From: JACCXG01 sp963836735
Lineage (GTDB): Bacteria; Acidobacteriota; Vicinamibacteria; Vicinamibacterales; 2-12-FULL-66-21
Assembly (NCBI GenBank): GCA_963836735.1
Contig: CAWIKP010000022.1
Coordinates: forward strand, 186,001-250,000
Direction of reading: 5' to 3'
Length of the DNA stretch: 64,000 nucleotides
The notes below the pieces were generated by a model, which was not told the DNA's origin, made no database searches, and was given only the letters and a program-made list of their open reading frames with translations. The position numbers and the translations under genes are program-made. Below, in pieces: positions 30,291 to 39,474 of this stretch. Numbering within the stretch: position 1 is the first letter of the stretch; every line of letters begins with the position of its first letter.

Positions 30291-32959
30291 TCACGCTCTT
30301 CTCAGCGCCTCGAGCGGATCGACCCGCGATGCGCGCCATGCCGGCACCGCGGCCGCGAGCATCGCGACGGCGAACAGGCACACGACGCAGCCGGCCAGGA
30401 TCCACGGGTCGGACGGCGTGACGTCGAACAGCAGGCTCTCCAGCACCCGCGACAGCAGCAGCGATGCGGGTACGCCGGCGGTGGCGCCGATTGCCACCAG
30501 GACCGCCGACTCCCGCAGCACGACGCTCACGACCGTTCGCCGGGTGGCCCCGAGCGCCAGGCGAAGTCCGATTTCCCCGGTGCGCCGCGCCACCGAGTAG
30601 CCGAGCACGCCGTACAGGCCGACCGCCGCGAGCAGCAGCGCGAGTACGGCGAATGCACCGAGCAGGCGCGCCAGCAGCCGTTCTGTCACGAGCGACTGAT
30701 CGATGTGGCCGCTGAACGTCCGCGGCTGGGGGACCCGCACCGCCCCGTCGACCGTCTGCACTTCTCGACGAACGGCAGCGACCAGCGCCGCCGGATCGCC
30801 GGATGTGCCCACCGTCAGCTGCAGCCCCATTTGTTCCGCCTGACCCAGGGCATATCGTAGATCGTCGGTTGATCCTTCTCGCGCAGCGTCAGGTACTTGG
30901 CATTGGCCGCGATGCCGATGATCTCGATGCCGGGCCGTGGCCGAGCCTCACGCGCCGGCCGATCGGGTCTTCATTCTTGAAGAACCGCTGCGCCAGCGCT
31001 TCATTGACGATGGCGACCGGCGCGCCGCGGCCGTCCTGCGGGCTGAAATCGCGGCCCTTCCGGATACTGCGTGCCCATCGCGCCCAGGAACCCATCGGAG
31101 ATGCGGTTCACGTACACCGCCACCGGCGGCTCTCCTGGACGATCCTCGACCGTCGAACGACAGGTCGACGCCGCCGCCTGAAATCGGGGTAATCATCGAC
31201 ACACCCGCCGCACGGACACCCGGGCAGCGCCCGCACCCGATCCAGCACTTCACGGAAGTACTGGGTGAGACGTTCTCCGTGAGTAGCCGGCCCGTTCCGG
31301 GCGACAGGCCCAGCAGCAGGACGTGATCCCGCTCGAAGCCGGCGTCGAACGTCCGGATGTTGCGCAGGCTCGCGAGGATCAGCGACGCGCCAATCAGCAG
31401 CAGCAGTGACAGTGCCACCTGCGAGGCAATCAGCGCCTGGCTCCATCGGGTCGAACCGCGCGCGGTCGACAGCGTCCGCGGGCTGGCGTCGAAGTCGGAG
31501 GTGATGTCGACTCGCAGCCGCCCGCAGCGCCGGCAGCAGGCCCGCGAGGATCGACGCACCGACTGCGACGGCAACGGTGAACAGCGAGGATCCGCGCGTC
31601 GGGGTCCACGTGCAGGTCGACGGGCGTCGGACCACTCGACACCAGCGTCACGAGCAGCGGCGCACCCACCAGCGAGAGGAAGAATCCGGCGGCACCGCCG
31701 ATGAGGCCCAGCAGGGTCGACTCGGTCAGCATCTGCCTGACCAGCCGTCCGCCGCTCGCACCAATGGCGAGCCGCAATGCGATCTCGCGCCGGCGGCCCA
31801 CACCGCGGGCGAGGAGCAGGTTGACCACGTTCGTGCACGCAATCAGCAGGACCAGTGTCACCGCAGTCATCAACAGGAGGACCGGCCGCGAGAACTGCCG
31901 TCGCAGATCCGACAATCCGGCACGCGCCGATTCAAGGACGAGGCGGTGCGACTGGAAGTTTTTCCGGGCCTCGGGATCCGGCATGGAGCGGCTGTAGTCC
32001 TCGAGGAACCGCCGGAAGATCGGGTCGAGATTGGCTTGCGCCGCCGGCAGCGAGCCCCCGGGCTCGAGCCGGCCGACGATCGCCAGCCAGTTGAAGTCGG
32101 GCCGCTCCAGCCAGCTCTGACGGCGAATGCGCGGCTCGCTGGCCATCGGGATGTAGAAGTCGGCGGACCGGCCGACGGCCGGGTCGTCGAATGAGGGCGG
32201 GAGTATCCCGACGATGGTGAAAGGGGTGCGGTCGACGACGAGGGACTGGCCGATCGCGGCAGGTGCGGCACCGAACTGCCGCTGCCAGAACGCGTGGGTC
32301 AGGACCACAATCGGCACCTCCGCCCCGGCGTCCTCCGGCGTGATCAGGCGCCCGAGTTGCGGCGGCACCTGCAGGACTTCGAAAAAGTTCTCCGAAACGA
32401 TCCGGCCGACCGGCGTCGGGGTCGTGTCGATGCCGGCCTGTACCAGGCTCCTGGAGACCGCGACCATGCCGCTGAACACGGTGTTGTTGTCGCGCAGCGT
32501 CCGGTAGATCGGATACGAGAAACTTCCCCCGCGTCCGTAAGGAGTGACCCGGCCGATTTCGACCAGCTGTTCCGGATGGCCGACGCGAAGGTCACGCAGC
32601 ATCAGGGCGTTCACGAGCGTGAAGATCGTCGTTGTCGCACCGATGCCGAGGCCGAGCGACGCGACGGCAGCCGCGGCGAACAGCGGCGCCCGCCGGAGCA
32701 GGCGCAGGCCGAACGCCACGTCTTGCCGCCAGGTGTCGAGCGAGGCGCCGGCGCGCACGTCGTGCACCCGGGACACGACGGTGACCGGTTGCCCGAACTC
32801 GATCGTGACCTGCCGCCGGGCCCGCTCGGGATCGAGCCCCCGGCGGATCTTCTCCTCCACCGCGAGCTCGAAAGCGACCCGCACTTCTTCGTCCAGATCG
32901 CGATCCACGCGATCGCGATCGATCAGGTTGCGCCACAGGCTCCGCAGACGGGACAGCAC
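30291..32959 (-). CDS. MacB-like ABC permease, acidobacterial duplicated orphan permease (ADOP 2), frameshifted
   Basis: About 880 residues with the same duplicated layout as its neighbour. The cytosolic entry is MLSRLRSLWRNLIDRDRVDR. The first helix is APLFAAAAVASLGLGIGATT, followed by a periplasmic MacB_PCD domain and the FtsX block LLLMTAVTLVLLIACTNVVN. The second copy starts at QALIASQVALSLLLLIGASL and ends VARRTGEIGLRLALGATRRT and ASRVDPLEALRRA. The first 500 residues are in one frame; breaks lie near 31590, 31490, 31200, 31100 and 30850. The start codon is 9 bp downstream of the PadR stop, so regulator and permease are one transcript. PadR-ADOP pairs are common in Acidobacteria, but their transported ligand is not known. 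Confidence 0.85.
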
Positions 32960-32968
32960 GGCGGGCCT

Positions 32969-33298
32969 TCAGGCTTCGAGCGCCCGGGCGATCGCGAGCG
33001 CGATGCGGTTCCACTGGGCGGTCTCTTCCCCCAGCTGCTTCTTGCCCGCCCGCGTGAGCCGGTAGTACTTCGCGCGCCGATTGTTCTCCGACGGCTGCCA
33101 GTCCGCGTCGAGCCATCCGGCTTCCTCGAGCCGGTGGAGCGCCGGAAACAGCGAGCCGGGCTGCACGACGAACGTGCCGCCGGTCAGCTGCTCGACACGC
33201 CGCGACACCCCGAGCCCGTGCAGCTCGCCGGTGCTCAGCGCCTTGAGAATGAGGAGATCGAGTGTGCCCTGCAGCAGGCTGGCCCGGCGATCGGTCAC
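32969..33298 (-). CDS. PadR family transcriptional regulator
   Basis: The intact 109-residue winged-helix repressor has the family entry LLQGTLDLLILKALSTGELH, a recognition-helix region (GLGVSRRVEQLTG), the wing (FPALHRLEEAGWLDADW, then AKYYRLTRAGKKQL), and a short C-terminal dimerisation helix. This matches the short PadR-s subclass. It is the first gene ahead of two ADOP permeases and sits behind a promoter overlapped by two similar palindromes (33312-33330, 33349-33367). This suggests that it represses its own operon and is released by a ligand the permeases handle, probably a drug-like or phenolic compound as in other PadR systems. Confidence 0.93.
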   Translation of the reverse strand: MTDRRASLLQGTLDLLILKALSTGELHGLGVSRRVEQLTGGTFVVQPGSLFPALHRLEEAGWLDADWQPSENNRRAKYYRLTRAGKKQLGEETAQWNRIALAIARALEA

Positions 33299-33311
33299 GT
33301 GGCAGCTCCCT

Positions 33312-33330
33312 TCTATCGACGTTCGATAGA
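33312..33330 (-). promoter_or_regulatory. probable PadR operator 1
   Basis: TCTATCGACGTTCGATAGA is a palindrome with 7-bp arms (TCTATCG/CGATAGA) and a 5-bp centre. It lies between the -10 box and the PadR start codon, around the expected transcription start. It matches operator 2 in its CTATCG half-sites. Confidence 0.7.
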
Positions 33331-33334
33331 AGGC

Positions 33335-33363
33335 AGTATTCAGGCTCTCCTATCGGATGTCAA
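33335..33363 (-). promoter_or_regulatory. sigma-70-type promoter of the padR-ADOP operon
   Basis: Read on the minus strand: TTGACA (33363-33358, perfect -35), a 17-bp spacer, then AATACT (33340-33335, four of six matches to TATAAT). The start codon at 33298 is 37 bp downstream of the -10 box. Confidence 0.65.
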
Positions 33364-33367
33364 TAGG
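33349..33367 (-). promoter_or_regulatory. probable PadR operator 2, overlapping the -35 box
   Basis: CCTATCGGATGTCAATAGG has arms CCTATCG and CAATAGG with one mismatch and the same 5-bp spacing as operator 1. It covers the TTGACA box, so binding would block RNA polymerase. Confidence 0.65.
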
Positions 33368-33703
33368 TGGGGTCGCGGGGTCGCGGTCGGAATGAGGGTT
33401 AGGTGAAGCGCGGCCAGAAAAACCCGTGAGTCTTAATGCGCCTGATGCGGATCCGAAGGCAGATCCTCCTCATGCAACGATGACATCCCTGGATCGGCCG
33501 GTGACCCATGCGCACCGCCTGGATGCAGCCGCGGGTCGTCTGGATGCCGATCCTCGGCCTGCGCCTGCGTCTGCGGTGCCTTGGTCGATGAGGAGTCCGT
33601 CGCGTCGGACGGTCCTCGGCGTGGTTCTTTGTCGCTGGCCAAGATGCCCTCCATGGTTGAACAACCAACCCCGCGACCCCGCGAACCGCGACCCCGCGAA
33701 CTC
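33366..33703. repeat. inverted GC-rich repeats flanking a 270-bp segment
   Basis: GGTGGGGTCGCGGGGTCGCG starts at 33366. Its near mirror image, CGCGACCCCGCGAACCGCGA with CCCCGCGA beyond, lies at about 33670-33703. The enclosed segment holds one small possible gene (33433-33654). The arms are short direct repeats, the same design as the other intergenic palindromes, but here they are far apart. Confidence 0.5.
33433..33654 (-). CDS. small hydrophilic hypothetical protein
   Basis: A 73-residue open frame, MEGILASDKEPRRGPSDATD and so on, ending LPSDPHQAH. It is rich in Asp, Pro, Ser, Gln and His and is probably disordered. It has no recognisable domain, signal or membrane segment. Its amino-acid composition is less arginine-heavy than the random frames around it, which is why I keep it. 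It sits inside the segment bounded by inverted repeats (33366-33703) and downstream of the 87-residue gene. A chance open frame remains possible. Confidence 0.35.
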   Translation of the reverse strand: MEGILASDKEPRRGPSDATDSSSTKAPQTQAQAEDRHPDDPRLHPGGAHGSPADPGMSSLHEEDLPSDPHQAH

Positions 33704-33966
33704 TACCTGTTCGAAACAATCGCTTCGACGTAGGCGGAGACCAGGCCCGGCAGGTCGTCCGCCGGACCGTAGAGCGTGAACACTTTCCGGAAGCGGGGCC
33801 CCGAGATCGCCAAATCCCATCCCTTGCCGGATTGCGACTGGAAGAGGGAAAAGCGCCAAGCCTCGAAGGAGGGCCGCGCCTTCTTCATGACATCGCGAAT
33901 GGCTTCGTGAAGCCGCGTCCGCAGCGCCGGGTCGCCCAGCTGAGGACAGGTGACGGTTACGGGCAT
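33703..33966 (-). CDS. small conserved-looking hypothetical protein, 87 aa
   Basis: MPVTVTCPQLGDPALRTRLH begins a compact alpha/beta protein with balanced composition (VMKKARPSFEAWRFSLFQSQ, then GKGWDLAISGPRFRKVFTLY). There is no signal peptide or membrane segment. I do not recognise the family. The alternation of hydrophobic strands and a WDLAISGP turn suggests a folded domain rather than a chance frame. The last codons overlap the right-hand GC-rich repeat. It is divergent from the membrane protein gene at 34124. Confidence 0.65.
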   Translation of the reverse strand: MPVTVTCPQLGDPALRTRLHEAIRDVMKKARPSFEAWRFSLFQSQSGKGWDLAISGPRFRKVFTLYGPADDLPGLVSAYVEAIVSNR

Positions 33967-34123
33967 GTGCGCCGGGAGGCCCCCGCAGGGATGGCCGGTC
34001 CGCTCACGCTGGACGCCAACACATTGTTACCCTAGCGCGGTGCCCGGCCTTGGTTCAAGCTAATCTGTTAAGCCGGCGGCCGTGCTTGCGCGTGCGGCGC
34101 CGATATTCATAAGCTCCTCATTT

Positions 34124-34729
34124 ATGGGTGTGGCTCAATGGATGCGCGTGCTGGATACGGTGGGCGGCCTGATTCAGATGGGCACCCGGTTCCGGCGGAC
34201 GCCCGAGGCGGATCTGCAGGCGCCAGCCGGCACCGCGGGGCCGGCCGGAGCGCTCGAGGCGCGTCTGGCGGGCGTAGTGGTCGCGGCCCTGAAGGAGGCG
34301 TTCGATCGCGACCGCGCGCGGATGGATTTGGAGCGGACCCAGATGGAAGCGGAGCGCGAGCGGGCGGAAGCGGCGCTCCGCGCCGAGTTGCGCCGACAGG
34401 CCGCGGAACGGGTGCTCGGACAATTGCGCATGGTGGCGATGATGGCATTCGGCCTCCTGATGGTGTCGGCCGCACTCGGCGTCTGGCTCCCGGGCATGCG
34501 AACGACCGCGCCGCGCGTGCTGATGGGGACCGGCTGGATCCTGGCCATCGGCGCGCTGGGGACGGCATTCGCCGCGTGGCAGCAGGTCTCGGCCTGGACC
34601 GCCGCGCCGCGGCCCTCCCCGGATTCGACCGGCGTCGCCAGCCCGGTCCATCCGGCGGCGGCGGCCGCGCCCTGGTTGCTCATCGGCGCTCTGGCATTGA
34701 CCGGTGTCTCGCTGCTGACGGCACTGTGA
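34124..34729 (+). CDS. membrane protein with coiled coil and three predicted helices
   Basis: About 200 residues. A central charged helix (FDRDRARMDLERTQMEAERE and on) should form a coiled coil. It is followed by three membrane segments: MVAMMAFGLLMVSAALGVWL, MGTGWILAIGALGTAFAAW and PWLLIGALALTGVSLLTAL. The ATG at 34124 gives MGVAQWMRVLDTVGG; a longer start at 34082 or a shorter one at 34139 is possible. It precedes the glutaredoxin/DUF2892 gene by 22 bp in the same direction. The family is not recognised. It could be a membrane-anchored scaffold. Confidence 0.6.
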   Translation: MGVAQWMRVLDTVGGLIQMGTRFRRTPEADLQAPAGTAGPAGALEARLAGVVVAALKEAFDRDRARMDLERTQMEAERERAEAALRAELRRQAAERVLGQLRMVAMMAFGLLMVSAALGVWLPGMRTTAPRVLMGTGWILAIGALGTAFAAWQQVSAWTAAPRPSPDSTGVASPVHPAAAAAPWLLIGALALTGVSLLTAL

Positions 34730-34751
34730 CCACCCTGCAGATCAGACATTC

Positions 34752-35315
34752 ATGATTACTGTTTACGGCGCCGACTGGTGCGAGGACACGCGCCGCTCCC
34801 AGCGCCTGCTGAGGCGGCTTCACGTTCCCCATCACTACATCAACATCGACGAGGATCTCGACGCCCTCGACAAGGCCAAGGCCCTCAACCACGGCGAGCG
34901 CCGCACGCCGACGATCGATCTCGGCCTGGGCGGCCAGGCCCTGGTGGAACCAGACAACGAGACGCTCGCCGCGGCTCTGGTCGAGCGGGAGATGCTCACG
35001 CCTGACCAGGCGCACGAGCGCCTGGGCATCCAGAACATCGGCGACGTCGAACGGGTGGCACGGACGACGGCCGGCCTGGCGATCGCGGCGGCGGCGGGCT
35101 CCTCGCCCTCGGCCTTGCGCTGGCCGCTTCGCCTGATCGGCCTGTTCGCCGCCCTCACCGGCATCTCCGGCTGGTGTCCCGCCTATCACGCCGCCGGCGT
35201 GACGTCGCTCGGCGGACCTGGCGATCGTCCAGACGAGGCGGAACGATCGGAATGGGTCGTCCCGCGTGCCCGGGTTGCGGGCGATCCGCCCGTCGGAGAG
35301 GCCGCGGAGTCATGA
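34752..35315 (+). CDS. glutaredoxin-like domain fused to DUF2892 membrane domain
   Basis: 187 residues. Residues 1-80 are a thioredoxin-fold glutaredoxin/mycoredoxin-like domain: MITVYGADWCEDTRRSQRLL with one active-site cysteine (CEDT instead of CPYC), and the cis-Pro region RTPTIDLGL. Residues 100-165 match DUF2892 (the YgaP-type membrane hairpin): VERVARTTAGLAIAAAA, LRLIGLFAALTGISGWCPAY. A single-cysteine site suggests a monothiol mechanism, with a second cysteine in GWCPAY. It may reduce or move sulfur at the inner membrane. The TGA overlaps the ATG of glgB (ATGA), so the two are translationally coupled, an unusual partner for glycogen metabolism. Confidence 0.75.
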   Translation: MITVYGADWCEDTRRSQRLLRRLHVPHHYINIDEDLDALDKAKALNHGERRTPTIDLGLGGQALVEPDNETLAAALVEREMLTPDQAHERLGIQNIGDVERVARTTAGLAIAAAAGSSPSALRWPLRLIGLFAALTGISGWCPAYHAAGVTSLGGPGDRPDEAERSEWVVPRARVAGDPPVGEAAES

Positions 35316-37513
35316 ACCCTCCCGTGACGCGCCCGGTCGATCCGCTGGCCCTGCTGGCGGACGCGCGGCATCCCGATCCGTTCTCCGTGCTCGGGCCCCA
35401 CCCGTCCGCTGGCGGCATCGTGGTGCGCGCGATGCTCCCGGGTGCGGAACGGGTGGACGTGGTCACACGGCGGAGCGGCGCCCCCGTCGCGATGGAGCGT
35501 CGTCATCCGGCCGGCGTGTTCGAAGCGCGGCTCGAGAGCGTGCCGGAGATCCCGGACTATCGCCTGCGAGTCGTCTACCCGGACGGCCGCGAGGTCGAGA
35601 TCGACGACCCCTTTCGCTTCGGTCGGATCCTCACCGACTTCGATCTGTATCTCTTCGGCGAGGGCAATCACACCAGGGTCTACGAGAAGCTCGGTGCCCA
35701 TCCCACGCGGGTCGGCTCTTCCGACGGGGTTCACTTCGCGGTCTGGGCGCCCAACGCGCAGCGCGTCAGCGTCGTCGGCGACTTCAACGACTGGGACGGC
35801 CGCTGCCATCCGATGCGCTCGCTCGGATCGAGCGGGGTGTGGGAGATCTTCATTCCGGCCGCGCGCGAGGGGCACCACTACAAGTTCGAGCTTCGCACCC
35901 GCGAAGGCTACATCCTGATCAAGATCGATCCCTACGGACGCCGATTCGAGGTCCCGCCGCTGACGGCCTCCGTCGTGACCCGCTCCGAATACCGGTGGAA
36001 CGACGCCGAGTGGATGCGCACGCGGGAGCAGGCCGGCAGCTGGCTGGCCAGGCCGATGGCCATCTACGAAGTGCACCTGGGATCGTGGGCGCGGATCCCC
36101 GAGGACAGCGCGCGATACCTCTCGTACCGTGAGCTCGCCGCCACGCTCATCCCGTACGTCAAGGAGATGGGCTACACCCACATCGAGCTGCTGCCGGTGA
36201 TGGAGCACCCGTTCTCGGGATCGTGGGGCTATCAGGTGACCGGGTTCTATGCGCCGACCAGCCGCTTCGGGTCGCCGGATGATTTCCGTGCGTTCGTCGA
36301 TGCCTGTCACGGCGCCGGCATCGGCGTGATTCTCGACTGGGTGCCGGGCCACTTTCCCAAGGACGCGCACGCCCTGGCCCGGTTCGACGGCACCGCGCTC
36401 TACGAACACGCCGATCCGCGCCAGGGAGAGCATCGCGACTGGGGCACCCTGATCTTCAACTACGGCCGCAACGAGGTCCGCAACTTCCTGCTCGCCAACG
36501 CGCTCTACTGGCTGCGCGAGTTCCACGCCGACGGCGTGCGCGTGGACGCCGTCGCGTCCATGCTCTACCTCGATTACTCGCGCCAGGAAGGGGAGTGGGT
36601 GCCGAACCGCTACGGCGGCCGCGAAAACATCGATGCGATCGAGTTCCTGAGGCAGCTCAACACGCTGACCCACAGCGACGAGCCCGGCTCGATCACCGTC
36701 GCCGAGGAGTCAACCGCGTGGCCGTCGGTCAGCAAGCCGACCTACACCGGCGGCCTCGGGTTCACCTACAAGTGGAACATGGGGTGGATGAACGACACCC
36801 TGGAGTACATCAGGAAGGATCCCGTCCACCGCCGCTACGAGCACTGGAAGCTGACGTTCTCGCTGATCTACGCGTTCACCGAGAACTTCATCCTGCCGTT
36901 CTCGCACGACGAGGTCGTGCACGGCAAGGGCTCGATGTTCGAGAAAATCCCCGGCGACAACTGGCAGCGCGCCGCCACGCTGCGCACGCTCTACGGGTTC
37001 ATGTACGCACATCCGGGCAAGAAGCTGATGTTCATGGGCGGGGAGTTCGCCCAGGGGCGCGAGTGGAACTACGACCACAGCCTCGACTGGCACCTCGCCG
37101 AGTATCCGATGCACGCCGGGATCCAGCGGTTCGTCCGCGATCTCAACCGGACCTACGCCGCCGAGCCCGCGCTGTTCGAGATCGACTTCGAGTACACCGG
37201 TTTTCAGTGGATCGACTGCAACGACAACGAGAACAGCGTGATCTCGTTCATCCGCCGCGCCCGCAACCAGAACGACTTCCTGATTGCGCTCCTGAGCTTC
37301 ACGCCCGTCCCGCGCGACGGCTACCGCATCGGCGTGCCGGAGCCGGGCGCCTACACCGAGCTCCTGAACAGCGATGCCGAGGTCTACGGCGGGAGCAATC
37401 AGGGCAATGGGGGAGTCGTGTTCACGGAACCGATCGCGTCGCACGGGCACGCGCAGTCGCTGTATCTGACGCTGCCGCCGCTCGGGTTCCTGTTGCTCAA
37501 GCCCGCACGATAG
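35312..37513 (+). CDS. glgB: 1,4-alpha-glucan branching enzyme
   Basis: The 733-residue, intact enzyme makes alpha-1,6 branches in glycogen; 730 residues is the usual length. Two N-terminal carbohydrate-binding folds (DPFSVLGPHPSAGGIVVRAM; GVHFAVWAPNAQRVSVVGDF) precede the GH13 barrel. Catalytic residues are visible: nucleophile Asp about 412 in GVRVDAVASMLYLDYSR, acid/base Glu about 465 in TVAEESTAWP, and Asp about 533 in PFSHDEVVHGKGSM. The ATG at 35312 overlaps the upstream stop and agrees with the usual N-terminus, so a longer upstream start is rejected. No other glycogen genes are in the window. It is cytoplasmic. Confidence 0.97.
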   Translation: MNPPVTRPVDPLALLADARHPDPFSVLGPHPSAGGIVVRAMLPGAERVDVVTRRSGAPVAMERRHPAGVFEARLESVPEIPDYRLRVVYPDGREVEIDDPFRFGRILTDFDLYLFGEGNHTRVYEKLGAHPTRVGSSDGVHFAVWAPNAQRVSVVGDFNDWDGRCHPMRSLGSSGVWEIFIPAAREGHHYKFELRTREGYILIKIDPYGRRFEVPPLTASVVTRSEYRWNDAEWMRTREQAGSWLARPMAIYEVHLGSWARIPEDSARYLSYRELAATLIPYVKEMGYTHIELLPVMEHPFSGSWGYQVTGFYAPTSRFGSPDDFRAFVDACHGAGIGVILDWVPGHFPKDAHALARFDGTALYEHADPRQGEHRDWGTLIFNYGRNEVRNFLLANALYWLREFHADGVRVDAVASMLYLDYSRQEGEWVPNRYGGRENIDAIEFLRQLNTLTHSDEPGSITVAEESTAWPSVSKPTYTGGLGFTYKWNMGWMNDTLEYIRKDPVHRRYEHWKLTFSLIYAFTENFILPFSHDEVVHGKGSMFEKIPGDNWQRAATLRTLYGFMYAHPGKKLMFMGGEFAQGREWNYDHSLDWHLAEYPMHAGIQRFVRDLNRTYAAEPALFEIDFEYTGFQWIDCNDNENSVISFIRRARNQNDFLIALLSFTPVPRDGYRIGVPEPGAYTELLNSDAEVYGGSNQGNGGVVFTEPIASHGHAQSLYLTLPPLGFLLLKPAR

Positions 37514-37538
37514 CTGTCAGCGTCAACAGCCGGGGAGC

Positions 37539-37691
37539 TCACGCGGACTTCGGCCTGGTCGTTTTCGCCTTGGCGAAGCGCTTCGGGGCGCCGGGTTCGG
37601 CCGGGGATGCGGCGCGGAGCTTCGCGCGGCGCAGCACGGCGCGCTTGCGGTTGATCTGGTATCGGGACTTGTCGCCGTTTTTCTCGGACAT
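37539..37691 (-). CDS. small basic conserved-type protein, 50 aa
   Basis: MSEKNGDKSRYQINRKRAVL opens a 50-residue, lysine- and arginine-rich protein ending KAKTTRPKSA. The MxEKNGDKxR opening followed by a basic helix resembles small uncharacterised proteins I know from many bacteria; this is from memory. An upstream in-frame ATG exists at 37856, but that would overlap the ABC-F gene, so I take the ATG at 37691. Nucleic-acid or ribosome binding is plausible from charge alone. Confidence 0.65.
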   Translation of the reverse strand: MSEKNGDKSRYQINRKRAVLRRAKLRAASPAEPGAPKRFAKAKTTRPKSA

Positions 37692-37740
37692 GCCGGTAAC
37701 GGTATCACGCGGTGCAGGCTGACAGGCGGTCCTGACAGTT

Positions 37741-39378
37741 TCAAGCATGCACCCCCGGCGCCTCATGACCCGTCCGTTCCACGTACTCGACATACGACCC
37801 CGGATACGCGTGCGGCTGCGCTTCCGTGCCGCTCTCGCCGCCAAGCTCGAGGACACGGTTGCTGAGGCCGCGCAGGAACATCCGGTCGTGCGACACGAAC
37901 ATCATCGTGCCCTCGAACTCGCTGAGTGACGTGACCAGCATCTCCTTGGTCGCGAGATCGAGGTGGTTGGTCGGCTCGTCGAGGACCAGGAAGTTCGGCG
38001 GATCGAGCAGCATGCGCGCGAGCACCAGGCGCGTCTTCTCGCCGCCCGAGAGCGCCCGGATCTTCTTCTCGACGTCGTCGCCCGGGAACTGAAACGCTCC
38101 GAGCAGGTTGCGGAGCGCGCCGGTGGATTCGTGAGGAAAGTCCTTTTCGATCTGTTCCCAGACGGTGAGGTCCGGGTCGAGCAGGTCGAGCGCCTGCTGG
38201 GCGAAGTAGCCCATCTTCACGCTCGCGCCGATCGTGACCGTGCCCCGGTCGGGCGGCAGCACGCCGGCGATCATGCGGAGCAGCGTCGTCTTGCCGGCGC
38301 CGTTCCGGCCCATGACGCACCAGCGCTCGCCGCGGCGAACGGTGAGGTTCACCCGGTCGTGCACCAGCCTCGTGCCGTACGCCTTGGTGACGTCCTCCAG
38401 CACCGCGACCTGCTCGCCCGAGCGCGCCGGCTGCCGGAAGTCGAACTCGACGACGCGGCGCTTGCGCGGGGGCTCGACCTTCTCGATCTTCTCGAGGGCC
38501 TTGACGCGGCTCTGTACCTGCGCGGCCTTGGCCGCATGTGCCGCGAAGCGCTCGATGAAGCGCTGCTCCTTGGCGAACATCGCCTGCTGGCGCGCGTAGG
38601 CCGCTTCACGATTGGCCTCGCGCAGGGCCCGCTCGCGCTCGTAGAAGTCGTAGTTTCCCGAGTAGACCGTGATCTCGCCCGAATCGATCTCGGCGATCTT
38701 CGTGACCAGCCGGTTCATGAAGTCCTTGTCGTGCGAGGTCATCAGCAACGCGCCTGGCAGGGACTTCAGGAACTCTTCGAGCCAGATGATGGACTCGATG
38801 TCCAGGTGATTGGTCGGCTCGTCCATCAGCAGGACGTCGGGACGGCCGAGCAGCACGCGGGCCATGGCAACCCGCATCTTCCATCCGCCGGAGAGCGCCC
38901 CGACGTCACCGTCGATTCGCGCACCGTCGAAGCCGAGGCCGTGGAGGACTTCCCGCGCCTGGCTCTCGAGCGCGTAGCCGCCCAGGTGTTCGTATTCCTC
39001 CTGCACCTCGCCGAAGCGCTCGAGGATGCGGTCCATGTCGCCGGCACGATCCGGATCCGCCATCGCGTGATTGAGCGCCTCGAGCTCGTGGTGCAGATCG
39101 CCGACGCGCCCGCTGCCGGCGATGGCCTCGTCCAGCACGCTCCGCCCGGACATCTCTTCGACGTCCTGCCGGAAGTAGCCCACGGTCAGCTTGCGGGGAA
39201 TCGACACGTCCCCTTCATCGGGCGCCTCTTCGCCGACGATCATCCGGAAGAGCGTGGTCTTGCCAGCGCCGTTGGGCCCGACGAGGCCGACTTTTTCGCC
39301 CGGGTTCAACTGGAACGAGGTGTCGACGAACAGAAGCTGGCGGCCGTACTGTTTGCTGATATGGGATAGGGAGATCAT
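37741..39378 (-). CDS. ABC-F family ATP-binding cassette protein
   Basis: The intact 545-residue soluble protein has two ATPase domains and no membrane segment. Walker A motifs GPNGAGKTTLFR (residues 34-45) and GRNGAGKTTLLR (about 350), signature motifs LSGGWKMR and LSGGEKTR, and Walker B strings LLMDEPTNHLD and LVLDEPTNHLD are all present. A charged linker between the domains (REANREAAYARQQAMFAKEQ) is the ribosome-contacting arm of ABC-F proteins. These bind the ribosomal E site to tune translation or protect against antibiotics; which subgroup applies cannot be settled here. A palindromic repeat separates its start from the EVE gene upstream. Confidence 0.93.
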   Translation of the reverse strand: MISLSHISKQYGRQLLFVDTSFQLNPGEKVGLVGPNGAGKTTLFRMIVGEEAPDEGDVSIPRKLTVGYFRQDVEEMSGRSVLDEAIAGSGRVGDLHHELEALNHAMADPDRAGDMDRILERFGEVQEEYEHLGGYALESQAREVLHGLGFDGARIDGDVGALSGGWKMRVAMARVLLGRPDVLLMDEPTNHLDIESIIWLEEFLKSLPGALLMTSHDKDFMNRLVTKIAEIDSGEITVYSGNYDFYERERALREANREAAYARQQAMFAKEQRFIERFAAHAAKAAQVQSRVKALEKIEKVEPPRKRRVVEFDFRQPARSGEQVAVLEDVTKAYGTRLVHDRVNLTVRRGERWCVMGRNGAGKTTLLRMIAGVLPPDRGTVTIGASVKMGYFAQQALDLLDPDLTVWEQIEKDFPHESTGALRNLLGAFQFPGDDVEKKIRALSGGEKTRLVLARMLLDPPNFLVLDEPTNHLDLATKEMLVTSLSEFEGTMMFVSHDRMFLRGLSNRVLELGGESGTEAQPHAYPGSYVEYVERTGHEAPGVHA

Positions 39379-39394
39379 TGCTGTTCGAGGCGGT

Positions 39395-39473
39395 CAAATC
39401 CCAAGCTCCAAGCTCCAAATCCCAAAGCGAGGCGGCTTGGGATTCTGGAACTTGGGATTTGGGATTTGAGTTG
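39395..39473. repeat. short palindromic intergenic repeat, CAAATCCCAAGCT-arm type
   Basis: CAAATCCCAAGCTCCAAGCT faces GGAACTTGGGATTTGGG, with a central CCCAAAGCGAGGCGGCTTGGG. It starts 16 bp upstream of the ABC-F start codon and ends one base before the EVE-gene stop codon. Confidence 0.75.
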
Positions 39474-39474
39474 C

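Noticed and set aside
35186..36673. Long minus-strand open frame opposite glgB
   Set aside because: glgB has full-length family motifs; the opposite frame has no recognisable sequence.
37539..37856. Longer 105-residue version of the small basic protein
   Set aside because: It would overlap the ABC-F gene by more than 100 bp; the inner ATG at 37691 starts the conserved-looking part.
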